A stretch of DNA of 60,675 nt. Origin: Planctomycetaceae bacterium (GTDB taxonomy: Bacteria > Planctomycetota > Planctomycetia > Planctomycetales > Planctomycetaceae). Under the pieces are notes generated by a model. It did not search any database, was not told the DNA's origin, and saw nothing but the letters and a program-made list of their open reading frames with translations. Shown piece by piece: positions 36,182 through 44,171 of this stretch. Numbering within the stretch: position 1 is the stretch's first letter; every line of letters starts with the position of its first letter. Where the stretch lies: positions 1 to 60,675 of the forward strand of contig JABISG010000156.1 of assembly GCA_018699955.1 (NCBI GenBank), in the 5' to 3' direction. Both the position numbers and the translations under genes were made by a program.

Positions 36182-38626
36182 ATGTTCGATCGCCGCCGGC
36201 TACTGTTTGCCGAACTCTTTCTCGTCTTGCTTGTTGCGTCGTGCCAGTTTGGTGCCGTTGCGATATCTACCGCCCAGGGGAATGGCAAGAACAAAAAGCA
36301 GAGCGGCGCCTCTTCCCCAAAGCCCTCGCCGATAGACCCTGGTGATCGTCCAGAAGTGGACCATCGTGGGCCGGGGTGTTTTGTTGTTGACAACTTTTTT
36401 GCAGATGAAGTTTGGGCGAAGGTTGGTGAACGGACTTGTTTGAAGTGCCACAACGCCAAGGGCGATGCGTCGGGCAGTGAGTTCGTGCTGCGCGATCCCG
36501 CTCGCGATCGCACAAAACGTGACGAAGTGCTCCGTCACAATCGGGTGGCATTTGCGAAAATGGCCTCGACGCTTGCGGATGGCAAATCACGGCTGCTGCG
36601 AAAGATCGCCGGTGATCTCGATCATGGCGGGAAACAGGTACTCAAGCCGGACTCAACCGGCTACAAGATTTTGGCCCGTTTCGTTCGCCGCGTGAGTGGA
36701 AAGCCAGACGACGGACCGGCCGTTGCCGACTACGATGCCCCGCCGTTCTTTGACGGCGTTGAAATGATGCCGCCGCAGCGGTTATTGCGGCGCATCACCC
36801 TATCGCTTGCGGCGCGTCTGCCGACGAAGGATGAACGTGCGGCGGTCGAGCGAGATGGCCTCGAAGCAGTGAATTCCATTCTCGATTCTGTGATGAAGGA
36901 TGATGCTTTCTACGATCGCTTGCAGGAGGCGTTCAACGATATTCTTCTGGTCCGCGGCTACGACGGTGGTGGCGAGGGTGCTCTCTCCTATGAGCACTTC
37001 AAAACCAGACTCTGGTACCAAGATCGCAGTCCCAGGAAAGGTCTCAGTCCGGAAAAGCAGAGGGAACTGTTCCCATATTCTCACCCTAAGATGATCGCCT
37101 ACACGAAGCTGGTGAACGACTACCGTGAGGGAATGCTTCGTGAGCCGCTGGAGTTGATCGCCCACATCGTCCGCAACGAACGACCATTCACTGAAATCGT
37201 GACGGCCGACTACATCATGGTCTCGCCGTACACAGCACGCGGCTACGGGGTCTATGACGAATTGCAGGACAAGTTCAACGATCCCGATGATCCTTTTGAA
37301 TTCATTCCGACGAAGATCAAGTCGCTGACAGATCGCAACGGCCGGAAAGTTCAAGAGTCGGCAACCGGGTTCTTTCCGCACGCAGGATTGCTGAGTTCGT
37401 TTCAGTACTTGAAGCGTTACCCGACGACCGAGACCAATCGGAATCGGCTGCGCGTGAGAATGTACTTCCTGCATTTTCTGGGTATCGACCTCATGCAGTT
37501 GGCGCCGCGCGTGAACGATGCAGCGGCGATTACGGCACAGTATGAGATTCCCACGATGCAGGCGGCCGATTGTGTCGTCTGTCACAAAGTCATGGACCCG
37601 GTCGCCGGTCTCTTGCAGGATTATTACGTTGTCGATGGCAAGGGAATTTATGGCCCGCGCAAAGATGGCTGGTACAAAGACATGTTTGCACCGGGGTTGG
37701 AGAATGAAGGCCTCCCCGATAACGAGCGCTGGCGGTCGCTGCAATGGCTGGGCGAACGGACGGCCAAAGATCCCCGGTTCCCCGTGGCAATGGTTGAGCA
37801 TGTCTGGTACATCCTGACGGGCCGCAAACCGCTCTTGCCGCCCGAAGACATCGACGACCCACTATTTTCCGCAAAGCGCAGGGCCTATCGGGTGCAACGC
37901 GACGAGACCGAACGGATCGCCGATGTCTTTGTCGAGGCGGATTTCAATCTCAAGGTCGCGTTCAAAGAGCTGGTGCAATCGCCGTACTATCGCGTCGATG
38001 GACTGGCTTCGACGGTGAACAATCCGCGACGTCGCGCCGAGTTAGACGATGTCGGTCTGGTGCGATTGCTGACACCCGAACAACTCGAACGAAAGTTGAC
38101 GGCCGTCTTCGGACAAGAATGGGGCCGCCTCACCCATCGGGAAAGTAAGTTCAAAATACTGTATGGCGGCATCGATTCGAAGGCGGTTACCGAACGGATG
38201 ACCGATCCGAGCGGTGCGATGGGTGCCATCCAGCGGATTATGTCCAACGATGTCGCCTGCAAGAACGTGGCGCTCGATTTCAGCAGAGAGCCGTCCGATC
38301 GGCTACTGTTTCCCAATATCGATTTGAGCGTTGTCCCAGGTGGAGACGCCGAAGCGAAAGCGCGAATCCGCCAAGCGATCGTGCATCTTCACCAACGTCT
38401 GCTTGGCCGCGAACATGCAACCGACCACCCCGAAGTTGAGCGAACCTACGAATTGTTTGCGGGAATCGTCGGCGACGCCAAGGCTGCCAAGGGGCTGGAG
38501 AAAGTCGGCAGCTACTCCTGCGACCGAGTGGACGGTAAGCGTCTCGACGATCCAAATTACACACTCCGCGCCTGGCGCGGCGTGGTGACCTACCTGCTGC
38601 GCCAACATGATTTTCTGTATGAGTGA
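36182..38626 (+). CDS. Large exported planctomycete cytochrome-type protein (DUF1592/DUF1588-like)
   Basis: Encodes 814 residues. The start at 36182 gives a hydrophobic signal segment, LLFAELFLVLLVASCQFGAV. The first haem-type motif is CLKCHN at about 86-91, the second CVVCHKVMDP at about 463-472, which is typical of planctomycete DUF1588-type domains. The middle region (LRRITLSLAARLP, AFNDILLVRGYDG, YREGMLREPLELIAHIVRNE, ADYIMVSPYTARGYG) resembles DUF1592-type sequences. The C-terminal 200 residues contain further conserved-looking helices (LTPEQLERKLTAVFG). A DUF1501-type gene follows after 9 bp, so it repeats the cytochrome-DUF1501 operon plan. The precise DUF numbers are by-eye calls. Confidence 0.78.
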   Translation: MFDRRRLLFAELFLVLLVASCQFGAVAISTAQGNGKNKKQSGASSPKPSPIDPGDRPEVDHRGPGCFVVDNFFADEVWAKVGERTCLKCHNAKGDASGSEFVLRDPARDRTKRDEVLRHNRVAFAKMASTLADGKSRLLRKIAGDLDHGGKQVLKPDSTGYKILARFVRRVSGKPDDGPAVADYDAPPFFDGVEMMPPQRLLRRITLSLAARLPTKDERAAVERDGLEAVNSILDSVMKDDAFYDRLQEAFNDILLVRGYDGGGEGALSYEHFKTRLWYQDRSPRKGLSPEKQRELFPYSHPKMIAYTKLVNDYREGMLREPLELIAHIVRNERPFTEIVTADYIMVSPYTARGYGVYDELQDKFNDPDDPFEFIPTKIKSLTDRNGRKVQESATGFFPHAGLLSSFQYLKRYPTTETNRNRLRVRMYFLHFLGIDLMQLAPRVNDAAAITAQYEIPTMQAADCVVCHKVMDPVAGLLQDYYVVDGKGIYGPRKDGWYKDMFAPGLENEGLPDNERWRSLQWLGERTAKDPRFPVAMVEHVWYILTGRKPLLPPEDIDDPLFSAKRRAYRVQRDETERIADVFVEADFNLKVAFKELVQSPYYRVDGLASTVNNPRRRAELDDVGLVRLLTPEQLERKLTAVFGQEWGRLTHRESKFKILYGGIDSKAVTERMTDPSGAMGAIQRIMSNDVACKNVALDFSREPSDRLLFPNIDLSVVPGGDAEAKARIRQAIVHLHQRLLGREHATDHPEVERTYELFAGIVGDAKAAKGLEKVGSYSCDRVDGKRLDDPNYTLRAWRGVVTYLLRQHDFLYE

Positions 38627-38635
38627 GGAACTTCG

Positions 38636-39928
38636 ATGCAACGCCGTGGTTTTCTAAAACTCTGTGGAGCAGCGGGCTTGGGTTTCGCAGCACCGGTGGG
38701 ACCTTCGTCGATCTCGCGCGCCGCAGCGGCGAAGGCGGATCCGTCGAATTACGAGGGGCCCTACTACGTCGTCTTCAACGCCTCCGGCGGCTGGGACACC
38801 ACGTACCTGATGGATCCGAAGGGCGTGAACGAGCTGAACCGTCTCTATAAAGAAGGGGACATCCTCACAGAGGGCAATCACCGGCTGGCTCCCAATGCCG
38901 CGCACATTGAAGCCGGCATGAGCAATGAAGATTTCTTCAAGAAGTATGGCAACGAGTTACTAGTACTGAACGGTCTCGATTATTCGGTCAATAATCATTC
39001 GCCCTGTTCGCGATACATGGCGACGGGCAAACTCGACAGTCTGGCGTACCCCACGTTTGCTGCTTTGGCGGCCGCATGCAAGGGGCCTGAAGTCCCGCTG
39101 GCCTTCCTGACGTTTGGCAACTATTCATCGACCGGCAACTTGGTTCCCATGGCCCGTGTGCCGTATTTGAATTCGTTGAATAACCTTGCCAATGCCGATG
39201 GGATCAACGGAAGTGCGCGGAACCCTTATCACGATGGTTTCGTCATCGACCGAATCGAACGGGCGCTCCAGCAACAAATGAAGGCTCGCATCTCGCAGGC
39301 TCGTCTTTCGCGAGTCGAGCGTTCCCAAAGTATGCTTTACGCCGCGCAGCTGAACTCTAAGGCGCTCGAGCGCGTCACACCTTTCGTCCCCAAGACCTCG
39401 CCCAAAGAGCAATTATCTCGGCAAGCCGACATTGCGTTGGCTTCGTTCAAAGCCGGCGTCTGCGTCTCGGCGAATCTCAACATCGGCACATTCGACAGTC
39501 ACAAGGACAACGACATCGACCAAATGAAATTGCTCCCCCAACTCCTGGCTGGCGTCGATTATTTCGTGAGGAGAGCCGAGGAATTGGAAATCCGCGACAA
39601 GCTGGTATTCGTAATTCAAAGCGAGATGGGGCGCACTCCGAAGTACAATAACAACAATGGCAAAGACCACTGGTCGGTCGGCTCGGTCATGTTCATGGGC
39701 CGAGGCATCCAGGGCGATCGCGTTATCGGCGCAACCGACGAGAAACAGTTCCTCGTTCCTATCGATCCGAAAACACTCTCAACCGACAAAGAAGAAGGGG
39801 TTCGGGTCCGCCCTGAACACATCCACGCACAACTAAGAACGCTCGCCGGAATCGAATCGCACGAGTTCAGCAAACAGTTCCCGCTGAAGGTTCCCGAGCA
39901 GGAAACTTTGAAGAACCTCTGGGGCTAA
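38636..39928 (+). CDS. DUF1501-type Tat-exported protein (fourth copy, divergent)
   Basis: Encodes 430 residues from ATG at 38636 with GAGGAA 6 nt upstream, 9 bp after the cytochrome gene. It begins with a twin-arginine signal, MQRRGFLKLCGAAGLGF. Family landmarks are kept but altered: YYVVFNASGGWDTTYLMDP in place of the HGGPSQ region, NIGTFDSHKDNDIDQM for the GWDTH motif, and SEMGRTPKYNNNNGKDHW for EFGRTP...RDHW. The sequence is clearly more distant than the other three DUF1501 genes here, so it may have a different substrate. Operon with the preceding gene is very likely. Confidence 0.82.
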   Translation: MQRRGFLKLCGAAGLGFAAPVGPSSISRAAAAKADPSNYEGPYYVVFNASGGWDTTYLMDPKGVNELNRLYKEGDILTEGNHRLAPNAAHIEAGMSNEDFFKKYGNELLVLNGLDYSVNNHSPCSRYMATGKLDSLAYPTFAALAAACKGPEVPLAFLTFGNYSSTGNLVPMARVPYLNSLNNLANADGINGSARNPYHDGFVIDRIERALQQQMKARISQARLSRVERSQSMLYAAQLNSKALERVTPFVPKTSPKEQLSRQADIALASFKAGVCVSANLNIGTFDSHKDNDIDQMKLLPQLLAGVDYFVRRAEELEIRDKLVFVIQSEMGRTPKYNNNNGKDHWSVGSVMFMGRGIQGDRVIGATDEKQFLVPIDPKTLSTDKEEGVRVRPEHIHAQLRTLAGIESHEFSKQFPLKVPEQETLKNLWG

Positions 39929-40062
39929 GTACATTCCGCAAAGTGACGGCGTCGCAGGAATCGTAGCGCCGCGAAGCCCCCGACCAAGCGTTTCACAGAT
40001 GCCGAAAATTCGCTGAGTTGCTGGTTTCGGCTTTGATGTGAAAGAGCCAATCGATGACGCAT
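39925..40062 (-). pseudogene. Remnant of a gene start duplicated from the CxxCH protein gene
   Basis: A 45-residue minus-strand frame starts with MRHRLAL, the same first seven residues and same ribosome site as the gene at 34950-35963, then diverges at once and stops inside the end of the neighbouring DUF1501 gene. The upstream 30 bases are identical to the other copy. The surrounding 380-bp spacer (39929-40308) holds nothing else recognisable. Best read as a scar of duplication, not an active gene. Confidence 0.5.
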
Positions 40063-40072
40063 GACTTTCTCC
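40043..40072 (-). repeat. Direct repeat covering a gene start, copy B
   Basis: Identical over 30 bases to 35944-35973 and in the same orientation. See the copy A entry; the intact gene lies only at the left copy. Confidence 0.8.
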
Positions 40073-40308
40073 GAAGCCGTTGTTGAAATGAGAGGGCGGT
40101 TCGACATCAAAGATCGTACCAGAACCACAGCACCCAAACTGCGCGGACCAATTGTTTTCCGAGGAACTCCGCCCAACTTGCAGAACCGTTTCGTTATAAC
40201 AACCTCTATCTTTCGCCCTATTCCCGCGTAAAATCGCCACTGGTCGCGATTGGCCATTTCCATTGTCGCGCAATCGCTGATTTGAGACGTGGATGATTGG
40301 AGAGCTGT

Positions 40309-41946
40309 ATGAGCCTGATGGTTGGGTGTCGTTGCGGTGCGGAATTTGTTGTGCCGGCGAATCGTGCCGGGCGCGATGTGAAGTGTCGCAAATGCGGTGC
40401 TCGCGTGCGTGTTCCTGCGCCGCAGGAAGACCCCAACCCGCTGGCGATGATTGGGTTTGTACTGGCCGTGTCTGGATTCTGCTTCGCGATGGTCACCGCC
40501 CCTATCGGCCTGGGTTGCAGCGTTGCCGGTCTGCGAAAGGAGGCCAACAAGGGGCTGGCGATTGCCGGCACCATCATTTGCTCGCTGCAGTGCGTGCTGC
40601 TGGTCTTCTTCGTCGTCCAAATCTTCGTTCTCGGCAACCTCGCCTGGATGGTCGGGCGAGAGGTGAAGGAAGTCGCCGTCGAGGTAAAGGATCATGTGAA
40701 AGACGCCTTCGCCGCCGGACACACCAGAGCGACGATCAAACGAGCCGAACAGTTGATCGACAAGAACACCGCCGACAACGGCAGTCTGCCCGATGACGCA
40801 CAAGGCACCAATCTCATCAAAAGACAAGAGGACGGCTGGCATCGCTCGCTGAGATATAAAGTTAACACCGGCGAATTGACAACCTACATAATCAGCAGTG
40901 CCGGACCCGATGGTGAATGGGACACGCGCGACGACATTGACCGAATCAGCCCAAGCATGGCACCCAATAATGCCGCCGAAGCTGTCCTGCTGATTCGAGA
41001 CAGCAGGTACGATCGAAAGACGGCAGGATTGAACTGGGTTTGCACCGTTGAGCCAATTGACGCTGACCGCAAGAAAGTGCTGAACGCTGTTGTCGCGCTC
41101 ACGGGAGATTCGCGCCTCGGCACGCGGGCGACCGAGGCGATAATTCGCTGGGGCAACGACGATGATCTGCAACGCATCGTCCGAAATCGCCGACTCGCCC
41201 CGGCTACCGCCGTCGAGATTCTGGTCCTACTTCAGAACGAAAAGAAGGTTATCACCTATCTCAATCACCCCGACCCGGCGGCACGCGAGAAGGCGCGTCT
41301 GGCACTAACCGATTGGGAGACAAACGACTCCGAACTCGTTGCACAATGTCACAAAGATCTACAAACCAAAAACCGCCAGCAATCGGCGTTGAAGCAGCTG
41401 ATGTTGCTGGATATCGAAGCCCCGGTTCGCTCGAAAATCAAACGAACCCTGTACGACGAACTGACGACGCGCGAAATCCAGCCGGAGAACACCGCACCCG
41501 CTTTCGACCTACTGGAGAAACTTGGACTGACTGTGGACGACGTCCCCAGCATGATCGGCGTCTACGAAACAACGCGCAGCGACGAGGCGTTCGCATTTCT
41601 GGAGAAACACAGAAACACCGAGATGCTCGCGCACTTCGCCAAAGTGATGAACCGCCCCGGAACGGTCTCTTCACACGCCGCGACCTTCCTGGAAAGAATG
41701 GGCCCAGTCGCCGAGTCGTTCCTCTGGCCCGCGCTGAAAGACAGCAACGCTAGCAGCCGCTTGGCGGCCATTCGCGTGCTACAGAAAATCGGCACGGTAG
41801 AGAGCATCCCCCATCTTATGCCGCTCACCGAAGATCGTTTCGCAGGCAAGTTGGCACGCGATGCGATCACCGCGATTGAAGGTGCCAGACGGAAACCGGT
41901 TGATCCTGCTACGTTGAACGTCAAGGCGAGCTTGACATCGGAGTGA
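40309..41946 (+). CDS. Zinc-ribbon membrane protein with HEAT-like repeats
   Basis: Encodes 545 residues from ATG at 40309, with GGAGAG 6 nt upstream. The N-terminus is a small zinc ribbon (CRCGAEFVVP ... VKCRKCGARVRVP; four Cys in two pairs), common in planctomycete and delta-proteobacterial proteins. Two hydrophobic segments follow at about 45-75 and 85-115 in a DUF4190-like arrangement (GLAIAGTIICSLQCVLLVFF). Residues 125-190 include a piece like type II secretion pseudopilin tails (YIISSAGPDGEWDTRDD). The C-terminal 330 residues are helical repeats (AREKARLALTDWE, SRLAAIRVLQKIGTVESIPH), HEAT/armadillo-like. Probably a membrane-anchored interaction protein; function unknown. Confidence 0.7.
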   Translation: MSLMVGCRCGAEFVVPANRAGRDVKCRKCGARVRVPAPQEDPNPLAMIGFVLAVSGFCFAMVTAPIGLGCSVAGLRKEANKGLAIAGTIICSLQCVLLVFFVVQIFVLGNLAWMVGREVKEVAVEVKDHVKDAFAAGHTRATIKRAEQLIDKNTADNGSLPDDAQGTNLIKRQEDGWHRSLRYKVNTGELTTYIISSAGPDGEWDTRDDIDRISPSMAPNNAAEAVLLIRDSRYDRKTAGLNWVCTVEPIDADRKKVLNAVVALTGDSRLGTRATEAIIRWGNDDDLQRIVRNRRLAPATAVEILVLLQNEKKVITYLNHPDPAAREKARLALTDWETNDSELVAQCHKDLQTKNRQQSALKQLMLLDIEAPVRSKIKRTLYDELTTREIQPENTAPAFDLLEKLGLTVDDVPSMIGVYETTRSDEAFAFLEKHRNTEMLAHFAKVMNRPGTVSSHAATFLERMGPVAESFLWPALKDSNASSRLAAIRVLQKIGTVESIPHLMPLTEDRFAGKLARDAITAIEGARRKPVDPATLNVKASLTSE

Positions 41947-42073
41947 GACGTGCCCAACGACGAACAAGTGGAAATTGCGCTCGATTGACGCCGCCGACAC
42001 AAGTACAATGCTTTATGGTTTCCTGTCTGTTGATTTCGCGTGAAACAATCCCAATTACTTGTGGACTGCGACC

Positions 42074-43003
42074 ATGAATCCAGCCGAATTCGCCGCGCGG
42101 CCTGCGTCGCAAACTTGGGAACAGGTTGCTTTTGCCGATGCGCCGCAGAGTTTTTTGTGGGTGTGGTTCAAGCCGCAAGGTGTGCCGCAGGGATTGGTGT
42201 TGCGACTGCCCGATGAGGCGTGGCAAGCCGGGCAGTGGACGATGCGGCGGTTGCTGCAGCCGACGGGCATCGATCCGCAATTCGTTTCGATGTGGCAACT
42301 GTTTGGCGCAACTTACGACAGCATGCAGGGAACCTCGCCGCTGCTGGATCAGCCGATTCCCGTACCGCCACCGGGAACCGACCCGAGCATTTTCGTTTAC
42401 GTCAACGTGCCGCAAGTTAATGTGACACAGGCTAACCCGATGCAGTATGCCGCGCCGGCACCGACGGAGGGTGGGGCTACTGCGACCGAGACCTTAGAGC
42501 GAATCGATGCCGATTGGAATTCGATTTTGGAATCAGAAACCGAAATCAAAAGCCTGCGAAAGCAGATCATCGATACGTCGCGAAGGCTGAAGACACTGAA
42601 CCGCGATCTATCGACCGATGAGCGAGGAGTGGCCGACAGCACCGATACGCGGGACTGGCTGGAAGCACGGCGGGCGCTGCGCGATGCTAACCTGCGGATG
42701 TCGGTCTGCCTGAAAGAAGTGGATATGGGCGACGTCAGTTCGGCTGGGCAGCGATCGTATTTCGAAAATATCCATCAGCAGTTCGCCCTCCCACGGATTC
42801 CTTTCGACAACATGCAGCAGGCTCAGGTCAGTTTTTCGTATCATCGTAAAATGGTTGGATCGTTGCAGACGAGTATGAATAACGCGTTGTTGAATGCCCG
42901 GAATAACGCCGAGCGACCGGCGCAGAAGATTTTGAGTCGTCTCGCTGCGAAGATGCGTGAAGCACAAACGAAGAAGAATGTGCTTGGCGTGGTGTTGGAC
43001 TAA
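42074..43003 (+). CDS. Conserved-looking hypothetical protein with coiled-coil
   Basis: Encodes 309 residues. The N-terminal 130 residues are globular and rich in Trp, Gln and Pro (WVWFKPQGVPQGLVLRLPDE). Then comes a charged helical stretch at about 140-190 (ETLERIDADWNSILESETEI, LRKQIIDTSRRLKTLNRDLS) predicted to form a coiled coil. No signal peptide or membrane segment is visible, so it is probably cytoplasmic. The start at 42074 has only a weak ribosome site; an in-frame TTG lies five codons upstream. No family recognised. Its neighbours do not suggest a role. Confidence 0.65.
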   Translation: MNPAEFAARPASQTWEQVAFADAPQSFLWVWFKPQGVPQGLVLRLPDEAWQAGQWTMRRLLQPTGIDPQFVSMWQLFGATYDSMQGTSPLLDQPIPVPPPGTDPSIFVYVNVPQVNVTQANPMQYAAPAPTEGGATATETLERIDADWNSILESETEIKSLRKQIIDTSRRLKTLNRDLSTDERGVADSTDTRDWLEARRALRDANLRMSVCLKEVDMGDVSSAGQRSYFENIHQQFALPRIPFDNMQQAQVSFSYHRKMVGSLQTSMNNALLNARNNAERPAQKILSRLAAKMREAQTKKNVLGVVLD

Positions 43004-43054
43004 GGGCGCACTTGTGGATCTTGCCTGGCGTCGCAGCGGTGCGTTGCACCTCAG

Positions 43055-44134
43055 CTATTTCGTTGACGCTTTCATGATGACGGCGACGCCAATGTGGGCA
43101 TAGACGCCGGCGCCGTCCTTGCGTTTTCGGCCCTGCCCGTCGATGTATTCGTTCTGCCAATCGCGGGCGGAATAATACAAAAGAAACCTGTCGGGCATCT
43201 CGACCACACAGGGAGTCGATGTGTAACGGCCATCGAAATCGGTCTTGCCGCCTGTCGCAGAAAACGCCGGCTTGGTGTGATCGACCCGCCAGCGGCTGCC
43301 GTCGGCAGATCGCGCGCAGAAGAGTTCGAACCGTCCGCCGGGTATGTGACAGCCATGCCACATGTCGTAGCCGCCCTCTCGTTTCAGAACGAACGGATAA
43401 ACGGTGGAGCGTGCCGGTGCCTTAGGTGTGAGAACCGGTTGATCGCTGCGATTCCAATCGATGCCGTTCGTCGATGTGAATTCGTAGATTGTTGTGTAGA
43501 TGTCATTCCACGCACTCTGGGGCGATGCGCTGGACCCCATCCACATGCGATACCGGTTCGGCCCCTCTTTGATGACCGACGGTGAACGCCCGGAAACAAA
43601 AATCGGTTCGCCTCGCACTTTCCAGGAAATGCCGTCGCCGCTTGTCGCGTAGCCAAGCCGTTGGTCGTTGCTCAACACTTTCCCGTCAACGTCACGACGA
43701 ATGCCAGCACCGGAGACAAACCACATCTTGTAGAGCTTCTCTTCAGTATCGAACAGCACAAACGGTGTCTGGATTATTCGGCCCCAGGGAATATCACGGC
43801 CGGTCAAAGTCGGATTCTGTTTGTACTCGGTCCACTTCAATCCGTCGCCGGATTCGGCGTACCCCATCACCATGTCGTTGGTCCGCGACGCCACCGATGT
43901 CCCCAGATACCACATGCGAAATCGGCCATCGTGGTAAATAACATGCGGCGAATAACAAACCACCCGGCACCATGCCTGTTTCGTCGTGCGCGCCGACAAG
44001 ATCGGTTTGCCACGGCGCTGCCACGGTTGCGGCCGCAGATCGAACGGATGCGGTTTATCGGCGGCGGTGGCAACCCGACCAATGAACAGGACAGCAAAGA
44101 GTGTCAATGCATTCAACAAATGACGACGCGCCAT
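43055..44134 (-). CDS. Exported five-bladed-propeller, glycosidase-like protein
   Basis: Encodes 359 residues with a signal peptide (LLNALTLFAVLFIGRVATAA). Repeats such as YHDGRFRMWYLGT, GYAESGDGLKWTEYKQNP, KLYKMWFVSGAG, GYATSGDGISWKVRGEPIF, NRYRMWMGSSASP and SADGSRWRVDHTKPAF follow the pattern of five-bladed propeller enzymes of the GH32/43/68/130 type: a Tyr/Phe-rich strand then 'S-DG--W'. No catalytic residues could be fixed by eye. The start at 44134 was chosen for AGAGAG upstream and the signal peptide. It lies 37 bp downstream of the 627-residue protein gene on the same strand. Confidence 0.75.
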   Translation of the reverse strand: MARRHLLNALTLFAVLFIGRVATAADKPHPFDLRPQPWQRRGKPILSARTTKQAWCRVVCYSPHVIYHDGRFRMWYLGTSVASRTNDMVMGYAESGDGLKWTEYKQNPTLTGRDIPWGRIIQTPFVLFDTEEKLYKMWFVSGAGIRRDVDGKVLSNDQRLGYATSGDGISWKVRGEPIFVSGRSPSVIKEGPNRYRMWMGSSASPQSAWNDIYTTIYEFTSTNGIDWNRSDQPVLTPKAPARSTVYPFVLKREGGYDMWHGCHIPGGRFELFCARSADGSRWRVDHTKPAFSATGGKTDFDGRYTSTPCVVEMPDRFLLYYSARDWQNEYIDGQGRKRKDGAGVYAHIGVAVIMKASTK

Positions 44135-44171
44135 GACGTGTTCTCTCTGATCACAAGGGGCAAACTGCTTG

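Noticed and set aside
36800..37801. Minus-strand 333-residue frame
   Set aside because: Antisense to the CxxCH protein at 36182-38626, which has two haem motifs and a signal segment.
39925..41172. Minus-strand 415-residue frame opposite the zinc-ribbon gene
   Set aside because: Most is antisense to the zinc-ribbon/HEAT gene; only its last part, after the duplicated MRHRLAL start, is of interest and is listed as a remnant.
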